The position numbers and the translations under genes are program-made. 12,058 nt of DNA from NCBI GenBank assembly GCA_036654795.1, contig JAVVRI010000095.1, forward strand, positions 1 to 12,058, given 5' to 3'. The DNA is from JAVVRI01 sp036654795. Lineage in GTDB: Bacteria > Bacteroidota > Bacteroidia > Bacteroidales > Tannerellaceae. The notes below the pieces were generated by a model. That model was not told the DNA's origin, did no database searches, and was given only the letters and a program-made list of their open reading frames with translations. Below, in pieces: positions 8,317-12,058 of this stretch; within the stretch, counting starts at the first letter, position 1; every line of letters starts with the position of its first letter.

Positions 8317-9493
8317 ATGGAGATAAGCAAGAATAGTCCATTGAACCACGCCCCAAATGTATGGGCGCTACTACCTTTGGCAGTCTTTCTGCTTTCTTAT
8401 CTTGTAGTATCGGTTGCTGCGGGAGACTTTTACAAGATGCCGATCACGGTAGCCTTCCTTATCTCATCCGCTGTAGCCATAGCTATGTCGAAAGGGGGTA
8501 AACTGAGCAATCGCATTGAGCAGTTCTGCCGCGGAGCCGCCAACAGCAACATCATGCTGATGGTACTAATCTTCATACTGGCCGGCGCCTTTGCCCAAAC
8601 AGCCAAAGCGATGGGAGCGGTGGATGCCACCGTCAATTTGGTTCTCTCCATCCTACCGGGTAATCTGCTGGCAGGAGGACACAACCATCGTAGCAACCCG
8701 CACGCAGGGTTGCAAGATGAACGACAAATTCAAGGTAAATGTGCGTATTGCCCTGCCAATCGCCCTACTGACAGGATTGATTTATGTTCTTACAGGTACG
8801 GGAACGGTCAGCCATCATCCGGCAGCAGAGATTGAATGGATCAAGGTGGTGCCTTATCTGGTGGTGCTCATTACGGCTATTTCCGGCGTAACGGTTATGC
8901 TGGTTCTCTTTATAGGGATTCTGCTTTCCGGTGTCGTAGGTATGCTAACGGGCGGTTTTGACATTTGGGGATGGAACGCCTCAATGGGACTCGGCATTAC
9001 TAATATGGGAGAACTGATCATCGTCACCTTACTGGCAGGAGGTATGCTGGAAATGATTCGTTACAATGGCGGCATCGACTGGATTATCCTGAAACTGACA
9101 GCACGCATCCGCACTACGCGAGGCGCCGAAGCCAGCATTGCCGGATTGGTCAGCTTTGCCAACCTCTGCACAGCAAACAACACAATCGCCTTAATTATGG
9201 CCGGCCCGATAGCAAAGGACATTGCAGAGAAGTTTCATGTCGATCCGCGTCGCAGTGCCAGTCTGTTAGACATATTCTCCTGCTTTGTGCAAGGCGTTAT
9301 TCCCTATGGGGCGCAACTACTAATGGCTGCCGGCTTAGGACATGTCTCACCCCTCGAGATCATGCAACACCTATACTACCCCTACCTGTTAGGAGCAGGG
9401 GCAGCATTGGCTATTTTGTTTAATTATCCGAGGCGATATGCCCGCGATCCCCATACATCTGTTCATAATATTTCAGATAGTCTCCCCCGGTAA
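8317..9493 (+). pseudogene. nhaC: Na+/H+ antiporter, NhaC family, broken by internal deletion and frameshift
   Basis: Two pieces of one antiporter lie in different frames. Frame 1 from ATG 8317 gives about 121 good residues with membrane helices (ALLPLAVFLLSYLVVSVAAG to SILPGNLLAGG, ending near 8679), then a hydrophilic non-homologous tail to a stop at 8833-8835. Frame 2 resumes at about 8678 with DTTIVATRTQGCKMNDKFKV and continues through the C-terminal helices (SFANLCTANNTIALIMAGPIA) to 9493. In intact family members, as I recall them, roughly 55-60 residues of core helices, ending in a GDNLSFISDTT-like motif, lie between these segments. The loss therefore spans about 170 bp and is not a multiple of three. 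The intact form would exchange Na+ for H+ in the inner membrane. The last 18 or so residues after FNYPRRYA overlap rfbB and look unlike the family. Confidence 0.85.
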
Positions 9494-10580
9494 TCTCTTC
9501 CACCCAAGCTTGATTATCCAAATACCAGCGGATAGTCTTAACGATACCTACTTCGAAGCACGTTTCGGGCGTCCAACCCAATTCAGAGGTAATCTTCGTC
9601 GGGTCGATGGCGTAACGCTGGTCGTGACCTAGACGGTCTTTTACGTATGTAATCAGGTCGTCGTTAATCCAATCTATTGCAATCTCACCGTCTGCCGTCA
9701 GTACCTGTTTCTTCAACACAGAGCGATAAGCAGGCTGTTCGGTTAGCAACTGATGGATGGTGCGGATGGTTAGACGGACAATCTCGATATTCTGTTTCTC
9801 GTTATGACCACCTACATTATAGACCTCCCCTACCCGGCCATGGTGTACCACCAAGTCGATTGCCTTGCAGTGATCTTCCACATAAAGCCAGTCGCGTACA
9901 TTCGTGCCGTCGCCATAGACAGGGAGCGACTTTCCTTCCAATATATTTTTAATAATCAAAGGAATCAGCTTCTCAGGAAAATGATAAGGACCGTAGTTAT
10001 TCGAGCAACGGGTCAGGCTAACCGGCATTTTATAAGTATCGAAGTAAGCCTTCACAAACAAGTCTGCACTTGTCTTAGACGCGCTGTATGGGCTACGTGG
10101 ATCCAGCGGAGTCGTCTCGTGAAAATAACCCTCAGCACCCAGACTGCCATACACCTCATCGGTAGATACCTGATGAAAGCGTACACCCTCGCGCCACGTG
10201 GGATAGCCGGAAGCATCACGCCCAGTCACCCAAGCACGGCGGGCAGCATCCAGCAAGTTTTGCGTACCTAAAATATTGGTAACAAGAAATAATTGCGGAT
10301 TCTCAATACTGCGATCCACATGGCTTTCGGCAGCAAAGTTTACGACATAGTCGAACGCATAGTGCTCGAAAAGCCGGTCGGCCAGAGCGCGGTCGCAGAT
10401 GTCACCCTTCACAAACTCGCAGCGCTCGCCATCAATATCGGCAGCAATCGTGCCCAGATTGCCGGCATACGTCAACAAATCCAACACTACAATCTTTATA
10501 TCCGAATGCTTGCTTAGCATATACTTGACGAAGTTAGCGCCAATAAAACCGGCTGCACCGGTCACTAGGTATGTCTTCAT
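9420..10580 (-). CDS. rfbB: dTDP-glucose 4,6-dehydratase
   Basis: Converts dTDP-glucose to dTDP-4-keto-6-deoxyglucose, the second step toward dTDP-L-rhamnose and related deoxysugars for surface polysaccharides. It is a cytoplasmic extended short-chain dehydrogenase. The NAD-binding TGAAGFIG motif carries G8, G11 and G14; STDEVYG gives T140, D141 and E142; and YSASK gives Y165 and K169. SNNYGPYHFPEKLIPL and GDGTNVRDWLYVEDH are also characteristic. Of 386 residues, the usual protein appears to end near MYGDR (379); the final GHIASDN is read from sequence antisense to the nhaC 3' end. It starts 15 nt after the rfbC stop, indicating one transcript. The overlap with nhaC at 9420-9493 leaves no room for a terminator between the converging genes. 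Confidence 0.95.
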   Translation of the reverse strand: MKTYLVTGAAGFIGANFVKYMLSKHSDIKIVVLDLLTYAGNLGTIAADIDGERCEFVKGDICDRALADRLFEHYAFDYVVNFAAESHVDRSIENPQLFLVTNILGTQNLLDAARRAWVTGRDASGYPTWREGVRFHQVSTDEVYGSLGAEGYFHETTPLDPRSPYSASKTSADLFVKAYFDTYKMPVSLTRCSNNYGPYHFPEKLIPLIIKNILEGKSLPVYGDGTNVRDWLYVEDHCKAIDLVVHHGRVGEVYNVGGHNEKQNIEIVRLTIRTIHQLLTEQPAYRSVLKKQVLTADGEIAIDWINDDLITYVKDRLGHDQRYAIDPTKITSELGWTPETCFEVGIVKTIRWYLDNQAWVEEITGGDYLKYYEQMYGDRGHIASDN

Positions 10581-10595
10581 TATAGAATCATTATA

Positions 10596-11156
10596 TTAGT
10601 AAGTGAAATTAAAATCAGCATCCTTCAGCAAAGGCGCCTTTAAGTCCTTTTCAGACAGGTTGAGGATAGAGGCATCCATCGGCAACCAAGCTACGCCAAT
10701 CTCCGGATCGTCAAAACGAAGACTACGCTCATGACTGGGGGTATAGGGATTGTCCACTTTATAAGTAAACACCGCCTCATCGCTCAGTACCTGAAAACCA
10801 TGGGCAAATCCGCGAGGTATATAAAACTGACGCTTGTTATCGCCCGAAAGCTCCACGGCTTGATAACGTCCGAAAGTTGGAGAGCCGACCCGTAAATCGA
10901 CCGCCACATCCAACACCACGCCACTGATAACACGCACCAACTTGGCTTGCGAATAGGGAGCCAACTGATAATGCAACCCCCGCAACACACCTTTCGAGGA
11001 GCAAGACTCGTTGTCCTGTATAAAACACGCCTTGCAGCCAGTCTTCTGCTCAAATTCGGCTTGTTTGAACACTTCCATAAAATAGCCTCTAGCATCCCTG
11101 AATACCTTGGGTTCCATAATCCAGACGCCCGGTATTTCCGTTCCTATATATTCCAT
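10596..11156 (-). CDS. rfbC: dTDP-4-dehydrorhamnose 3,5-epimerase
   Basis: Epimerises dTDP-4-keto-6-deoxyglucose at C3 and C5 to give dTDP-4-keto-L-rhamnose, the step after RfbB. The 186-residue cupin-fold protein has the usual length. Visible landmarks are VFRDARGYF near the N-terminus, VLRGLHYQ with catalytic H62, IPRGFAHGF (113-121) and FTYKVDNPY with the likely catalytic Y132. It is the first gene of a two-gene rfbC-rfbB arrangement. The genes for the first and last steps (rfbA, rfbD), often found in the same cluster, are absent from this window and must be elsewhere if L-rhamnose is made. Confidence 0.95.
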   Translation of the reverse strand: MEYIGTEIPGVWIMEPKVFRDARGYFMEVFKQAEFEQKTGCKACFIQDNESCSSKGVLRGLHYQLAPYSQAKLVRVISGVVLDVAVDLRVGSPTFGRYQAVELSGDNKRQFYIPRGFAHGFQVLSDEAVFTYKVDNPYTPSHERSLRFDDPEIGVAWLPMDASILNLSEKDLKAPLLKDADFNFTY

Positions 11157-11182
11157 TGATTCCTATTTGTTGTAATAAGAGA

Positions 11183-11213
11183 CAAAGAAAGCCTTTTTTT
11201 AGCATTTATGCAA
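11183..11213 (-). promoter_or_regulatory. candidate promoter of rfbC-rfbB
   Basis: On the minus strand TTG (11213-11211) is followed after 20 nt by TTTCTTTG (11190-11183), which matches TAnnTTTG at all but one position. The start site would be near 11176, about 20 nt before the rfbC ATG. The correct spacing makes it plausible, but the -7 mismatch leaves open read-through from mscL. Confidence 0.4.
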
Positions 11214-11268
11214 CTGAACGCAACGCATAATTGCCTACATTCAAAGCATAGAGCAATCATTCTATTTG

Positions 11269-11697
11269 TCATGACTTGTTTTGCTTCTCCAACAGATCGC
11301 GTATTTCAGTAAGTAACTGTATGTCGGCGGGAGGAGCGACAGGGGCAGCCGGAACTTCAGCTTTCTTTTTATTCAAAGAGTTGATGCCTTTTACCAGCAT
11401 AAAGACAGCAAAAGCAATGATAAGGAAGTCGAACGTCACTTGTAGGAAGTTGCCGTAATTGATAGATACGGCAGGAGCAATCACCTTATCGCCCTCCATC
11501 ACAGCCTGCTTTAATACAATCTTCAGATCCGTAAAGTTCACACCGCCAACCAGCAGCCCTACAGCGGGCATGATCAGATCGCCCACGACGGAGGATATAA
11601 TCTTACCAAAAGCACCACCGATAATGATACCTACTGCCATATCAATGACATTGCCACGCATGGCAAACGTCTTAAACTCCTGTAATATCTTCGCCAT
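11269..11697 (-). CDS. mscL: large-conductance mechanosensitive channel
   Basis: Pentameric inner-membrane pore that opens under membrane tension and releases solutes on hypo-osmotic shock. The 142-residue length is normal. The amphipathic N-terminal helix (AKILQEFKTFAMRGNVIDMA) leads into TM1 (about 16-46, with the Gly/Ala-rich VGIIIGGAFGKIISSVV pore lining). A periplasmic loop (about 47-81) follows, then TM2 (about 83-105, with FDFLIIAFAVFMLVKGIN). An Ala/Pro-rich linker (about 110-124) joins a C-terminal bundle helix (QLLTEIRDLLEKQ). It has its own promoter and stands 112 nt upstream of rfbC on the same strand. Confidence 0.96.
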   Translation of the reverse strand: MAKILQEFKTFAMRGNVIDMAVGIIIGGAFGKIISSVVGDLIMPAVGLLVGGVNFTDLKIVLKQAVMEGDKVIAPAVSINYGNFLQVTFDFLIIAFAVFMLVKGINSLNKKKAEVPAAPVAPPADIQLLTEIRDLLEKQNKS

Positions 11698-11726
11698 AGC
11701 TAAAATGGATTAATTTATGATCATTG

Positions 11727-11757
11727 CAAATATAAACGTTTGACTCCAACTAAACAA
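11727..11757 (-). promoter_or_regulatory. Bacteroidetes-type promoter of mscL
   Basis: On the minus strand TTG (11757-11755) lies 20 nt upstream of TATATTTG (11734-11727), an exact TAnnTTTG match with standard spacing. Transcription would begin near 11720, giving a leader of about 23 nt before the mscL ATG at 11697. Confidence 0.65.
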
Positions 11758-11887
11758 GAAACAAAGGATATATCCACAAGGCAACCGCATCAAAATTTAA
11801 GATTCGCTACATGCAGACGCGTTAGCTCTAACGTGCAGTATATTACTAAAAAAGATCGGACGTTTTATCCTTTCCCCTATATGCTAT

Positions 11888-11915
11888 TATACTTTTGAGC
11901 TAGCTCAAAAGTATA
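11888..11915. repeat. 28-bp perfect palindrome
   Basis: The 14-nt half TATACTTTTGAGCT is followed at once by its exact reverse complement, with the centre between 11901 and 11902. Its core, GAGCTAGCTCAAA (11897-11909), is a variant of the module in the adjoining larger inverted repeat. Perfect dyad symmetry with no loop suits either a dimeric protein site or a cruciform; a simple RNA hairpin would need to open its centre to form a loop. Confidence 0.9.
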
Positions 11916-11975
11916 TTTGAGCCTGCTCGTAATCTATTTTGAGCAGGCTCAAAATAGATTACGAGCAGGCTCAAA
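11916..11975. repeat. 60-bp inverted repeat (29-nt perfect arms, 2-nt centre) with internal direct repeat
   Basis: The arm at 11916-11944 is an exact reverse complement of 11947-11975, separated only by AG. The 13-nt module GAGCAGGCTCAAA occurs directly at 11941-11953 and 11963-11975 (22-nt period) and inverted at 11916-11928, so the inverted copy can pair with either direct copy and more than one fold is possible. It begins at the base after the 28-bp palindrome ends. No proper T-tract follows in either direction, so a simple intrinsic terminator is not the obvious explanation. Confidence 0.9.
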
Positions 11976-12022
11976 CGCATAATAAGGGTAATGCTTTGAA
12001 CTAACTATTGGCATCGAAAGAA

Positions 12023-12058
12023 CTAATAATTCGGACGATTGCCCTGAAATATCCATCC
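12023..12058 (-). CDS. possible C-terminal end of a minus-strand gene (partial)
   Basis: Reading leftwards from the window edge, eleven codons GWIFQGNRPNY are followed by a TAG stop (12025-12023). The residues are plausible for a protein tail, and a gene here would lie upstream of mscL on the same strand, with the palindromes in the gap between them. Eleven residues cannot identify a family and could occur by chance. Confidence 0.3.
   Translation of the reverse strand, partial: GWIFQGNRPNY

Larger units (their letters stand above)
11698..12022. other. non-coding region upstream of mscL
   Basis: About 325 bp contain the mscL promoter (11727-11757), a small hairpin at 11820-11833 (CGTTAG and CTAACG around a 2-nt loop) and the two large palindromic repeats at 11888-11975. 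I found no convincing coding frame. The stretch between the promoter and the palindromes is AT-rich and otherwise featureless to me. Confidence 0.7.

Noticed and set aside
8668..8678. An 11-nt match (CTGGCAGGAGG) between the nhaC deletion junction and 9032-9042
   Set aside because: Both copies encode Leu-Ala-Gly-Gly in an antiporter rich in such residues. The second copy is far from the missing segment, so it does not explain the deletion.
8680..8835. Hydrophilic tail of the first nhaC frame as a genuine protein domain
   Set aside because: It is simply the second half of nhaC read out of frame; the other frame over the same bases encodes conserved family residues.
11916..11975. CRISPR-like repeat array
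   Set aside because: Only two direct copies with 9 nt between them, arranged inside a perfect inverted repeat, with no spacers or cas genes.
11888..11975. Ordinary rho-independent terminator for a minus-strand gene on the right
   Set aside because: The arms are far longer than typical and no T-tract directly follows the hairpin on either strand; a 3'-end role remains possible but not as a standard terminator.

Overview
The window looks like a chromosomal segment from a Bacteroidales bacterium, most likely Bacteroides or a close relative. Three things support this. Several genes have Bacteroidetes-type promoters (TAnnTTTG with an upstream TTG about 20 nt away). The window encodes a DUF5686/carboxypeptidase-regulatory-domain outer membrane protein typical of the phylum. 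Its branching enzyme is the eukaryote-like form found in Bacteroides. No phage, transposase, CRISPR array, rRNA or tRNA was seen. Most genes are ordinary core functions.

Layout, left to right. Positions 1-39 may hold the last codons of an upstream plus-strand gene, followed by a bidirectional terminator hairpin at 79-102. Next come manA (mannose-6-phosphate isomerase) and glgB (glycogen branching enzyme), both on the minus strand and probably one glgB-manA transcript. A short divergent promoter region (3179-3282) separates glgB from a plus-strand CPA2/Kef-like cation:proton antiporter. A second plus-strand unit encodes a DUF5686 outer membrane protein and, 15 nt downstream, an nhaC-family Na+/H+ antiporter gene that is broken. 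Tail to tail with nhaC, and overlapping it by 74 bp, is a minus-strand rfbC-rfbB pair for dTDP-rhamnose-type sugar nucleotide synthesis. Behind that, also on the minus strand, lies mscL with its own promoter. The right-hand 360 bp is largely non-coding and ends in what may be the tail of another minus-strand gene.

The genes fall into two themes: polysaccharide and sugar-nucleotide metabolism (manA, glgB, rfbB, rfbC), and ion or osmotic homeostasis (the CPA2 antiporter, nhaC, mscL).

Three observations deserve attention. First, nhaC has lost an internal piece, estimated at 55-60 codons, and the join shifts the frame, so both halves of a normal antiporter remain but no full protein can be made. 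Second, the 3' ends of nhaC and rfbB run through each other, and each protein gains a tail that looks foreign to its family. Third, at 11888-11975 a perfect 28-bp palindrome directly abuts a near-perfect 60-bp inverted repeat. Both are built from a GAGCNNGCTCAAA module, and a similar module lies at the far left end of the window; this may be a dispersed palindromic element.
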